From positions 1 to 46,027 of the forward strand of contig JAGXOB010000008.1 in assembly GCA_019894735.1 (NCBI GenBank): a stretch of DNA of 46,027 bases. Direction: 5' to 3'. Source of the stretch: Promethearchaeota archaeon (GTDB lineage Archaea; Asgardarchaeota; Lokiarchaeia; Sigynarchaeales; SOKP01). Position numbers and translations under genes: made by a program. The notes beneath the pieces are model-generated. The model was not told the origin of the DNA. It ran no database searches and saw nothing but the letters and a program-made list of their open reading frames with translations. Positions 17,455-28,195 of the stretch are shown in pieces (the first letter of the stretch is position 1; every line of letters begins with the position of its first letter).

Positions 17455-17874
17455 ATGAAAGAAGAATTAGTTAAGATTGAAAAGCTTATAGGGAATTTTA
17501 ATAATATTGATAAATCAGAGATTAAAGAACTAATACAAACTTTCTTCACAAAATTAAGTAACCGTCTTGAGAATTATGTAGGAGATTATCCTACATTTAT
17601 CGAACCCGTTTATTTAGAAGACAATGTAGAAATTGGAGACGATGTTCTTTTAGGTCCTAATGTATATATAGGTGCCAATTCCGTTATTCAAGATTATGTC
17701 GAAATTTCAAACACAATCATACTTGACAATGTGATAATTGGACAAAACTTTAAATTGGAGAATTGTATCGTTGCTAAAGATAGCTCCCTTAATTTTAAAA
17801 ATCTGAATATGAAAAATAGCGTGTTAAAAGGAAACGCTAACTCAAGTAACGAACTTGAAAGCTGTGAATTTTAA
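17455..17874 (+). CDS. hexapeptide-repeat (left-handed beta-helix) protein
   Basis: 139 residues. After an N-terminal helical part (1-45) come hexapeptide repeats with the [LIV]-G-x4 rhythm: VYLEDNVEIGDDVLLGPNV, YIGANSVIQDYVEIS, TIILDNVIIGQN. This resembles the C-terminal beta-helix of sugar-nucleotide acetyl/nucleotidyl transferases, but the catalytic nucleotidyltransferase domain is missing. It may be a regulatory or scaffold subunit, or a gamma-carbonic-anhydrase-like trimer; the metal-binding His set of the latter is not seen. It sits between hypB and a methyltransferase gene, with short gaps (23 and 27 nt). Confidence 0.75.
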   Translation: MKEELVKIEKLIGNFNNIDKSEIKELIQTFFTKLSNRLENYVGDYPTFIEPVYLEDNVEIGDDVLLGPNVYIGANSVIQDYVEISNTIILDNVIIGQNFKLENCIVAKDSSLNFKNLNMKNSVLKGNANSSNELESCEF

Positions 17875-17901
17875 ATGAGCTTGTTTAAATAGGCGTTTTA
17901 A

Positions 17902-18723
17902 TTGAAGGATAACGAAGAATACTTTAACACAAATTTAAAAAGATGGAACGAGTTAGTTAAGATCAACGCTGAATCTAAATCGTATAATTTAGATGGATTT
18001 AAATCCGGAAAATCTTCTCTTTTTCCAATTGAACGCAAAGAAATAGGAGATGTCGAAGGCAAAACTTTATTACATTTACAGTGTCATTTTGGCATGGACA
18101 CGCTTTCTTTTGCGCGAATGGGGGCAAAAGTTACTGGTGTTGATTTCTCAGATAAAGCTATAGCTTTTGCACGACAATTAAGAGATGAATTAGAGATTCC
18201 TGCTGACTTTGTTAAGGCTAATATTTACGACATACCGGATATCTTAGAAGATAAGTTTGATATTGTTTTTACTTCTAATGGTGTTATTTGTTGGTTACCA
18301 GATTTATTCAAATGGGCGGAAGTAATAGATTATTGTTTGAAACCAGGAGGAACCTTTTATATTGTTGAAAACCACCCATTTGGTAATTTAATAGATGAAA
18401 AATTCGAAGGAGCTTTTCAAGTTGGATACGATTACTTTAACGAAGGAAATCCCTATTTTTTTGACGAAGATGGAGCGTATGCTGATCCTGATGCTCAATT
18501 GCAAAATAATGCATCTTACGATTGGTTTCACCCTATGGAAAATGTTATTAATTCTCTCTTGAAAGTTGGGTTAGAAATTGAGTTTTTTCACGAATTTCCG
18601 TTTAGCTTCTTTCAAATTCATCCTGATATGAAACGAAGAGAAGATAGATATTGGGAATTTCAAACCTTTAAACATACAGTACCAATGATTTTTTCATTAA
18701 GAGCGCATAAAAAAAGCGATTAA
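17902..18723 (+). CDS. class I SAM-dependent methyltransferase
   Basis: 273 residues. Motif I (LLHLQCHFGMDTLSFARMG, about 56-74) and the acidic end of strand 2 (VTGVDFSDKA) form the S-adenosylmethionine site. Motif IV is near FDIVFTSNGVICWLPD and a post-IV block near LKPGGTFYIVENHPF. The C-terminal half is rich in Asp, Phe and Tyr, suggesting a small or medium substrate. The start is a TTG at 17902, 27 nt after the hexapeptide gene. The methyl acceptor is unknown. Confidence 0.85.
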   Translation: MKDNEEYFNTNLKRWNELVKINAESKSYNLDGFKSGKSSLFPIERKEIGDVEGKTLLHLQCHFGMDTLSFARMGAKVTGVDFSDKAIAFARQLRDELEIPADFVKANIYDIPDILEDKFDIVFTSNGVICWLPDLFKWAEVIDYCLKPGGTFYIVENHPFGNLIDEKFEGAFQVGYDYFNEGNPYFFDEDGAYADPDAQLQNNASYDWFHPMENVINSLLKVGLEIEFFHEFPFSFFQIHPDMKRREDRYWEFQTFKHTVPMIFSLRAHKKSD

Positions 18724-18747
18724 CATATTTCTACACGTTATTTTTCC

Positions 18748-18761
18748 CCTAAAAACTTAGG
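18748..18761 (+). terminator. weak hairpin after the methyltransferase gene
   Basis: CCTAA/TTAGG (18748-18752 and 18757-18761) with a 4-nt loop lies about 25 nt after the stop, preceded by a T run. It may help termination; the evidence is weak. The rest of the 189-nt gap holds only the tyrosine phenol-lyase promoter. Confidence 0.3.
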
Positions 18762-18866
18762 AATTTCCCTAAATATAATTTTCCTTATCTGAAAAGTGTG
18801 GATAATCTCTGTTTTTACTTGAATGGGAAACGGGTGGGATATAAAATACACAAATCTTTTTCAAGA

Positions 18867-18876
18867 TCTATATATT
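18867..18876 (+). promoter_or_regulatory. TATA box of the tyrosine phenol-lyase gene
   Basis: TCTATATATT, centred near 18872, predicts transcription start near 18898 and a leader of about 15 nt before ATG 18913. No other TATA-like element fits as well in the gap. Confidence 0.5.
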
Positions 18877-18909
18877 ACTAACTTTAAGTAAAATAGATTT
18901 AGTGATTAG

Positions 18910-20286
<1,377 letters not shown>

Positions 20287-20384
20287 AATAAAAGACCCGT
20301 TCTATTTCTTCGATTATTTATGGTAGAATTAATTTTAAATTGTTAATTTATAATCTAAATCATATAATTATTACTAGGAAGAAA

Positions 20385-21365
20385 ATGTCATATCTCGAAG
20401 TTGCAAAAATACATCCAAAATTAGGAAAAATATTAGAATTAGAAGCCGAAATTAGCGCTAAAGCTGCAGAAGATTTCGCTGCAACTCATGGAGTAAATGT
20501 AGAGGACATCACTAATATGAGGGTAGATGGATCTCTTTTATTAGGCATGCATCGATACATAGATAGGGTTACTGCTCTTGAAACCAACAAAAATATCCAG
20601 AAAGATGTTGTATTTAAACGCGTTGATGCAGGAGGTGTGGAATCGGAATGGATTTATGTTTCTAATGCCAATGATAAAAAAGTTTTGCTTCACTTATTTG
20701 GAGGGGGTTATATAATAGGAAATCTTGATAGTCGTCGATGGACAGCATATCTATATTCAAAGGAAGCTAACATACGATGTCTAAATGTAGGATATCGACT
20801 TGCACCAGAACATCCTTACCCTGCTGCTTTAGAAGATTCTATTACCGCATACAAGTGGCTGTTGACCCAAGGTATTGCCCCAAAGAATATTATCATATGC
20901 GGTGAATCTGCTGGTGGAGGTTTAACGATGGCAATGATGTTAAAACTTAGAGAATTAGAGCTACCGATGCCCACTGCAGCCATTATGCTATCTCCATGGG
21001 TCGACTTAATAAATGCTGGAGAATCATTTAAAGAATTTTACAAATATGAGCCTGTATTAGCTTCCCTGCTGAATATAATAGCAGTGTTATATTCAGGAAC
21101 TAAGAACAAGAAAGATCCGTACATTTCTCCTATTTACGCTGATCTTAAAGGCCTTCCGCCCCTTTTAATCCAAGCAGGAGGTATTGAAGTCATACGGGAC
21201 CAAGCAATATTATTAGCAGAACGCGCAAAAACTTCTAGAGTTGATGTAACATTAGAAGTATACGAACGAATGACGCACGTGTTCCAAAAATATGCCAAAA
21301 AGTTAGATGAAAGTATGGATGCCTGGAAGAGTATTAGGAACTTTGTTAAAAAAAATATTGCTTAA
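20385..21365 (+). CDS. alpha/beta hydrolase, HSL-like (hydrolase fold 3)
   Basis: 326 residues; an esterase or lipase-like serine hydrolase. The nucleophile is S175 in GESAGG, with D272 (GGIEVIRDQA) and H298 (MTHVF) completing the triad. The oxyanion-hole motif of the HSL family, HGGG, appears as F105-G-G-G, so its first histidine is replaced. GYRLAPEHPYPAALED (136-151) is the usual family block. The open frame begins at TTG 20340, but ATG 20385 has AGGA 5 nt upstream and is preferred. It lies 98 nt after tyrosine phenol-lyase. Substrate unknown. Confidence 0.88.
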   Translation: MSYLEVAKIHPKLGKILELEAEISAKAAEDFAATHGVNVEDITNMRVDGSLLLGMHRYIDRVTALETNKNIQKDVVFKRVDAGGVESEWIYVSNANDKKVLLHLFGGGYIIGNLDSRRWTAYLYSKEANIRCLNVGYRLAPEHPYPAALEDSITAYKWLLTQGIAPKNIIICGESAGGGLTMAMMLKLRELELPMPTAAIMLSPWVDLINAGESFKEFYKYEPVLASLLNIIAVLYSGTKNKKDPYISPIYADLKGLPPLLIQAGGIEVIRDQAILLAERAKTSRVDVTLEVYERMTHVFQKYAKKLDESMDAWKSIRNFVKKNIA

Positions 21366-21366
21366 T

Positions 21367-22341
21367 TTAATTATCTTCAATTTTAAACGCTTCAAAACTC
21401 TGTTGGTTTTTAACGCTAAATCCTTGTTCAACTAAGAACCTTTTTATTGCACCCATGTGCGCTACTCCGTAAAAGACTACGATTTCCTTGTTATCTTCGA
21501 TTAAATTTAAAATTTGTTCTTCAATCAATGAATTTCTCCCCTCTAATATATAATCAGGTGTGTTTTTTTTAACCTCTTCAAATTGTTGAGTTAACAAATG
21601 AACTAATCCATTTGCTAATAGTTCTCTTCTTTTAGATACTTTGGGGGTTTTTTTAAATTCCACCATTCCGAGAATATTTGTTAATAGGAGTCTAATTTGT
21701 TTCAGGAGAATTTTAAGTGTTTCTGGTGATGGTTCTGTTAACATTTCTTCAATTAACTCGACGAGATCTACATTTTCTGTTATTTTATCGAAGTCTAAAT
21801 CAGTATGAATCCAGTTAATGCGATGAGGAATATCGCTTATATAATCAATTGCAAGTATCTGATGGTCCAAATTCATGATTTCGCATAAATATAACTGTAT
21901 TGGATATAAGTTTTGAATTCCAAAGCCTGATTTTATACAGTCATCATAAATTTTTTGAATTTTATCATCGAAGTTTTTAAATTCTTTTTTAACCATTTTC
22001 CAAATAGACTTTACTTCTCGTGTTAGAAACTTATTGTAAAATTTTTTTAAAAGCTTCTTATATTGACTCCAAAATTCTTCTATCCCAGGGGAAGCAATTT
22101 CTAAGTATTCATCAAGATTCTTTGCGAAATTCTGTTGTTCTGCGTTTGAAGAAGCTAGATTAATCTTTTCATATATACAGATTCGGTTTTGGATGTAGTT
22201 AAGCAAATCAGCATAATAAATTGCTTCTCCGATATGAATCACGGGTAATAAATGAACTTGCACGTTATTTTGATTTTGATATACAAGACAATTGGAAAAG
22301 AGAGATGATCCATCGTAATTCAAAAATTTAAATTCTGTCAT
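21367..22341 (-). CDS. TraB/TIKI-like protein
   Basis: 324 residues. The N-terminal motif PVIHIGEAIYYADLL (33-47) with YEK soon after (57-59), an EGRN block near the end, and the C-terminal VVFYGVAHMGAIKRFL form the paired GxxH/E/R pattern of the TraB/PrgY/TIKI superfamily. Family members include metal-dependent proteases and pheromone-shutdown proteins. The middle (70-220) is long, helical and Lys/Glu-rich. No N-terminal signal or C-terminal membrane helices are seen, unlike many archaeal TraB proteins, so it may be soluble. It converges on the hydrolase gene with only 1 nt between the stop codons. Function uncertain. Confidence 0.7.
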   Translation of the reverse strand: MTEFKFLNYDGSSLFSNCLVYQNQNNVQVHLLPVIHIGEAIYYADLLNYIQNRICIYEKINLASSNAEQQNFAKNLDEYLEIASPGIEEFWSQYKKLLKKFYNKFLTREVKSIWKMVKKEFKNFDDKIQKIYDDCIKSGFGIQNLYPIQLYLCEIMNLDHQILAIDYISDIPHRINWIHTDLDFDKITENVDLVELIEEMLTEPSPETLKILLKQIRLLLTNILGMVEFKKTPKVSKRRELLANGLVHLLTQQFEEVKKNTPDYILEGRNSLIEEQILNLIEDNKEIVVFYGVAHMGAIKRFLVEQGFSVKNQQSFEAFKIEDN

Positions 22342-22431
22342 GGTCTCCTGTTTTAATTTTTAATTGAAATGTTAATCAAAATTTATTAAAAAATAAAAAA
22401 GATTTTATAAAAATTATGTTAATTTTTTAAA

Positions 22432-23427
22432 TTAGATCAGAAGATTTATAGGAAAATATAGTATGATTGAGAGCAAGGCTGCAATTGGAAAAGTCAATAG
22501 CCAAACTACAATGATTTTCCATAATCCTTTCTGCATTGGTGTATTGCTTGCTTTTGAAAGTCCTACAAAAGACGCCACAAGCAAATGAGAACCAGAAAGA
22601 GGTATTTTCTGAATGGTTCCAATAAGCATGACGGCTGCTGTTGGTACTTGCACCGCAAATGCCGTACTCGGTCGAAGTTCCGTCATTTTGCCTAAGTTTT
22701 TTATAACTATTCTTCCTAAAATTATTATACCACTTGCTAAGCCAAGACCAGTTATGATTAATAACCAGATTAGATCGATGTCTCCTCCTACTCCAACTAC
22801 GATTCCAACTGAATTAGAACTGTCATTTCCAGCTCTAGAAAAAGCTGTAATGCATATTATAATTAAGATTATATAGGTATATCTATTCTCTGATCTTTCA
22901 TAATCCTTGAATCCCTTGAAGGACTTGAGTTTTTGTTTATTAAGTGCTTTAACAACGCCATATGTTACTACAAAACCAACCACGGGAGATGCCAACCACC
23001 AGATACTCATTTCTAGTATTGTACTCCAATTTACACCATTTCCCCCTCCTAATAACAAACCTAGTCCTATAATCCCTCCTATAGTAGCGTGGGTTGACGA
23101 AATTGGAAGCCCTAAAGCGCTAGATAATATTAACACAATAGCAGTTGAAATCAAAATGGTCATAACAACAGCATTCTGGTTAATGTCAGAAGATTCATAA
23201 TCTAATAAGAGGATCTTGTCACCAATTGATTTAGCAACACCTTCCCCCAAAAATAATGCTCCCGTGATAGCAAAAATCGCTGCTAAGATGAGGATTTGTT
23301 TCATCTTAAGAATTCTTGATCCATAAAGTGGAGCCATTGTTTCGTCGTTAGCTCCAATTCCAAAACTAATTATGATAGATATTATTAAAAATACGATTAT
23401 AATGTATTCTAATGCCATTTTGCCCAT
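22432..23427 (-). CDS. pit: Pit-family inorganic phosphate transporter
   Basis: 331 residues, about ten transmembrane helices. The Pit signature GANDETMAPLYGSR (25-38) and its second-half counterpart AGNDSSNSVGIVVG are both present, as is the long LGLPISSTHATIGG block. It imports phosphate (or a metal-phosphate complex) with a cation. It starts 14 nt after the stop of the DUF47 gene, with which it forms an operon. Pit members of this short form (no large cytoplasmic loop) are typical of archaea. GGATGG overlaps the ATG. Confidence 0.92.
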   Translation of the reverse strand: MGKMALEYIIIVFLIISIIISFGIGANDETMAPLYGSRILKMKQILILAAIFAITGALFLGEGVAKSIGDKILLLDYESSDINQNAVVMTILISTAIVLILSSALGLPISSTHATIGGIIGLGLLLGGGNGVNWSTILEMSIWWLASPVVGFVVTYGVVKALNKQKLKSFKGFKDYERSENRYTYIILIIICITAFSRAGNDSSNSVGIVVGVGGDIDLIWLLIITGLGLASGIIILGRIVIKNLGKMTELRPSTAFAVQVPTAAVMLIGTIQKIPLSGSHLLVASFVGLSKASNTPMQKGLWKIIVVWLLTFPIAALLSIILYFPINLLI

Positions 23428-23441
23428 CCATCCATTTATTT

Positions 23442-24095
23442 CTATCTACTAGGGTATCTTATAATTAATCCTCTTAAATAATCTGAGGTTTCCTCTACCC
23501 AGGATACTATGTCATAGATATACGTCACTAATTTTGAGGTTAGATATACTTTTGTAGGATCGTCTTTCATTTTATATAACTTACCAAGCAAGTTAAATTT
23601 TGCCGTTCGAGCTTCTCTTTTCTTCTCTTCTATTTCGAAGGTTTTTTTATATGCTCCATCAAAGTCCGTTTCAATTAGAATAGCGCAATTGACCAATTCT
23701 TCTACACCTTGAGCGACAGAGTTGCTTAAGTTTTTAAATTCATCCTTAATCTCCTTATATAGTTTGAAGGGATAAACTTCCAAGAACCTGGAAAAAAATT
23801 CCATTTTATCGTTTACGGTGTCAATCATCATTAATATATTATATCTATCCTCTACTAAAAAGGGAAGCGCTCTTTTATCTTTAAATAAAACCTGAGTGTA
23901 TTTATCTTTAAGTACATCGCATTTTCTTTCTGCTTCGATTACACCATTTAATGATTCCTTTTTTAATTTATCGTCAACAAAAGTTGAGAGAGCTTCGTGC
24001 AATAACGCTGAACTATTCAAAGTTTCACCTAAAAACTCCTTGTTAATTTCATCTAATTCATTTATCTTATCTTTCAACAATTTCAATTTATTCAC
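23442..24095 (-). CDS. DUF47 / PhoU-like Pit accessory protein
   Basis: 217 residues, all-helical, with the DUF47 (TIGR00153, PhoU-like) pattern. Family blocks include the N-terminal LKDKINELDEINKEFLGE segment, AERKCDVLKDKYTQVLFKD, LPFLVEDRYNILMMIDTVND and a C-terminal VSWVEETSDYLRGLIIRYPS. This family is often encoded directly upstream of pit and is thought to modulate phosphate uptake; that is the arrangement here. It starts with GTG at 24095. No membrane segment. Confidence 0.9.
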   Translation of the reverse strand: MNKLKLLKDKINELDEINKEFLGETLNSSALLHEALSTFVDDKLKKESLNGVIEAERKCDVLKDKYTQVLFKDKRALPFLVEDRYNILMMIDTVNDKMEFFSRFLEVYPFKLYKEIKDEFKNLSNSVAQGVEELVNCAILIETDFDGAYKKTFEIEEKKREARTAKFNLLGKLYKMKDDPTKVYLTSKLVTYIYDIVSWVEETSDYLRGLIIRYPSR

Positions 24096-24253
24096 GTTCC
24101 AATTTTAATGAATCTCTTTGCAAGAATTATTTAATTTTTTATATTCTATTTATGGTTTATTCTATAAAAAAGCTTATGTCTTTCAAGATTGCCGAAGATT
24201 ACTTTGCTTTATTTAAAATTTACAAAATTCGTAAAAGTAATTTCTGTTCAGAT

Positions 24254-24272
24254 AAAAAAAAAGAAAAAAAAA
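24254..24272 (-). terminator. oligo-T terminator after purA
   Basis: Two A9 runs on the plus strand (24254-24262 and 24264-24272) give tandem T9 tracts just beyond the purA stop codon at 24275 on the minus strand, a standard archaeal termination signal. Confidence 0.55.
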
Positions 24273-24274
24273 GT

Positions 24275-25627
<1,353 letters not shown>

Positions 25628-25696
25628 TTAATGATTAGGGATTATGATTTAAATTTTTAATCTAAAACATAATCCAAAAAGGAGTATTCATTAATC

Positions 25697-25705
25697 TTTA
25701 TAAAA
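25697..25705 (+). promoter_or_regulatory. TATA box of the GIFT-domain gene
   Basis: TTTATAAAA is centred 27 nt upstream of ATG 25728, the spacing expected for a leaderless transcript beginning at that ATG. This favours 25728 over the internal ATG at 25773. Confidence 0.45.
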
Positions 25706-25727
25706 TTTATCTGTTAAAGTCTAAGTT

Positions 25728-26651
25728 ATGGAATCATTTTTAAAGTCGTATTTTTATCTTTCTTATTGTAAAATGCAGAGAAAAGTTGTGTTGATCGATG
25801 TTGGTCATGGCGAGATGTTGACATTAGACGACGAATTTTCTGACTTTTTAAAACTCCTTAAAAATCTCAATCTTAACATTATAAAAAACGAAAATAAGGA
25901 TTTAACTAAAAAACTATTAGAAGATATTGATGTTTTAGTGTTAGGAAACCCAATTAACGATTATTTCTCAAATATCGAGATTAAGGATATAGTTAGTTAC
26001 GTTAGAGTAGGGGGAAATCTGATGCTTATAAGTGAATACGGAGCTGATTTCCTTCAAAAAACAAATTTGAACGAATTAGCTACTAATTTTGGCTTCATCT
26101 TTGAGAAGAACTTAATTAAGGAACAAAATTCGCATAATCAAAACTGTTCTAGTATCCTTCATATTCAAAAATTTCCTAGTAATGACATTGTAAATGGGTT
26201 AAGAGAAGTAATAATTGGAGGAGCTTGTTCCCTCTTCTTAAAAAAGGGGGCAAAACCATTGTTACAAACAAGTGAAACTAACTTCTGGTCAGAAACTTAC
26301 AACAATACCTCTGAAGAATGGACAAAAGATAAAGAACAACAACATATTATAGCAGCATATTCTAATTTTGGACAAGGAAAAGTAATCGCTCTCGGTGATA
26401 TTGATATCTTTTGTAGTGATGACAATATTGGAATTAATTCTTTAGACAATCAAAAATTTTTGCACAATGTTATTAATTGGTTGACTGAACCTGTAAAAAG
26501 ACCAGATGTATTGTCATATATTTTAGATCAAATGGGCGAACTTCAACATGGAGTTAAAGAAATTCAGAATACGATTAATAATATAATTGAAACAACGAGT
26601 ATCTTAGAAAAGAGAATATCTTATTTAGAAGAGGAAAATAAAAGTAAGTGA
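25728..26651 (+). CDS. GIFT-domain (GldG/IFT52-like, DUF4350-like) protein with C-terminal coiled coil
   Basis: 307 residues. After a short N-terminal extension, residues 18-252 have the Rossmann-like GIFT/DUF4350 pattern: VVLIDVGHGE, IDVLVLGNPINDYFSN, IVSYVRVGGNLMLISEYG, GKVIALGDIDIFC and FLHNVINWLTEP. The block from GKV to NWLTEP resembles the end of the N-terminal domain of eukaryotic IFT52 and also bacterial GldG-type proteins. Residues 255-305 form a heptad-rich coiled coil. No catalytic amidotransferase Cys-His pair is evident, so this is probably a binding or assembly domain. It is divergent from purA. Function unknown. Confidence 0.72.
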   Translation: MESFLKSYFYLSYCKMQRKVVLIDVGHGEMLTLDDEFSDFLKLLKNLNLNIIKNENKDLTKKLLEDIDVLVLGNPINDYFSNIEIKDIVSYVRVGGNLMLISEYGADFLQKTNLNELATNFGFIFEKNLIKEQNSHNQNCSSILHIQKFPSNDIVNGLREVIIGGACSLFLKKGAKPLLQTSETNFWSETYNNTSEEWTKDKEQQHIIAAYSNFGQGKVIALGDIDIFCSDDNIGINSLDNQKFLHNVINWLTEPVKRPDVLSYILDQMGELQHGVKEIQNTINNIIETTSILEKRISYLEEENKSK

Positions 26652-26750
26652 ATTTTTTTATTCTTCTCTTGCTTTTAGGGTATAAGAAGTAATGAAAGAC
26701 GATTACTAAACCTATTTATTGTTAAATTAATTATTCTAAACATTATCTCA

Positions 26751-26760
26751 TTAATATATA
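26751..26760 (+). promoter_or_regulatory. TATA box of the tldD-pmbA operon
   Basis: TTAATATATA ending at 26760 predicts transcription start near 26783, giving a leader of about 22 nt to ATG 26805. Confidence 0.35.
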
Positions 26761-26804
26761 ATTAACTTGATTATAACTCAACTTTATAAAATGTAGTGAA
26801 ACAA

Positions 26805-28187
26805 ATGAGTACCAAATCTTACGACGAAATACTTTCTGAATTTGAAGAAATTACAAACCACTATAATCGTAAAGACCAATATTTTGATATACTATATGAT
26901 TCGGTTTCCACAACAACCATAGCAAAAACTCCCTCATCTGAAGATTTTTCAATAAATCTTAAAAAATCGGGTGTCGTCGCTCGCACATTTTTAGGCTCAT
27001 GGAAAGAAGTTGCTACCGATTTGAGCTCAGATATAAATGTAATTAAGCATAGAATTCCAAAATTAACTAATAAAGGGGCTGCAATAGCTGAATTCAAAGG
27101 CTGGAAGTTAAACAAAGAGATCAAACCTAAAATCGACCCGTCAAACATATCAATCGATGATAAAATCAAGAAAGTACGAGATATTTTTAACTATATCAAG
27201 AAATCTGACGAGAGAATTATCAATGTCCAAGTTAAATACATGGAAATTTTAATTGAACGGATTTTCGTCAATAACGAGGGGTGTAGATTAAGACAAGTAA
27301 TTCCCAGGACTCGTATCGGTATATTTCCTATAGCCAAGGAGGGTTCTGTAGTAGATTACGATTACTTTATTAAAACTGGAGAAATTGGATTTGAAATTTT
27401 CGATCTAATAGATAATGGTGTATTAGATACTACAGTCAAGAATTCTCTTGAGATGTTGGAAGCTAAATTACCACCATCGGGAAGAAAGACAATTATTTTA
27501 GATCCTCAGATGGCAGGATTAATTGCTCATGAAAGCTTCGGTCACGGTCTTGAAGCAGATCAAGTATTAAGAGGACGAAGTTATTTAAAACAACATTTAC
27601 ATAAGCAAGTAGCTTCTGAAATCAGCACGATCTATGACACACCATCCTTGGATAAAAAATTGGGATCCTATTTTTTTGACGATGAGGGCATAAAAGCAGG
27701 AAACAATGTTTTGGTTGAAAACGGTATCTTGAAAAACTATATTTATGACAGAAGGAGCGCCTCTGAGCTTAAGGCAACACCTCAAGGGAACGGGAGGCGA
27801 GAGAGCTTCGCCCATCCAATCAACGTGAGAATGTCAAACACTTATTTTGGCTCAGGAGACTATGATCTGAATGAAATGATCTCAGAAGTAAGTGATGGAG
27901 TAATGTTAGTACACGGATATTTTGGGATGGAAGATCCTCTCGGGGGAGGTATGCAATGCACTTCGAAAAAAGCTTATTTAATTGAAAATGGAGAAAAAAC
28001 AAAAATCCTAAAAGCAACTGCATTAAGCGGAGATGTTCTCGAATTATTGAAAAACATCGATGCTGTAAGTAAGGACGCTTTGAGGCTTGACGGAGGAACA
28101 TGTGGGAAGGGTAGCGAAGATATGGTTCCCGTTACGTCTGGAGGTAGTTATTTAAGAGCAAAAAACGCGTTAGTTAGTCAGGGGTGA
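26805..28187 (+). CDS. tldD: TldD metalloprotease
   Basis: 460 residues. Zinc protease subunit of the TldD/TldE heterodimer, which trims unfolded peptides and modified precursor peptides. The zinc motif HESFGH is at 242-247, and the third-ligand region GTCGKG is near the C-terminus followed by EDMVPV, as in the family. The N-terminal domain contains the usual strand-helix substrate cleft. The frame opens at GTG 26796; ATG 26805 is preferred. Its stop overlaps the frame of the partner gene, consistent with translational coupling. Confidence 0.93.
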   Translation: MSTKSYDEILSEFEEITNHYNRKDQYFDILYDSVSTTTIAKTPSSEDFSINLKKSGVVARTFLGSWKEVATDLSSDINVIKHRIPKLTNKGAAIAEFKGWKLNKEIKPKIDPSNISIDDKIKKVRDIFNYIKKSDERIINVQVKYMEILIERIFVNNEGCRLRQVIPRTRIGIFPIAKEGSVVDYDYFIKTGEIGFEIFDLIDNGVLDTTVKNSLEMLEAKLPPSGRKTIILDPQMAGLIAHESFGHGLEADQVLRGRSYLKQHLHKQVASEISTIYDTPSLDKKLGSYFFDDEGIKAGNNVLVENGILKNYIYDRRSASELKATPQGNGRRESFAHPINVRMSNTYFGSGDYDLNEMISEVSDGVMLVHGYFGMEDPLGGGMQCTSKKAYLIENGEKTKILKATALSGDVLELLKNIDAVSKDALRLDGGTCGKGSEDMVPVTSGGSYLRAKNALVSQG

Positions 28188-28195
28188 ATGAGATT

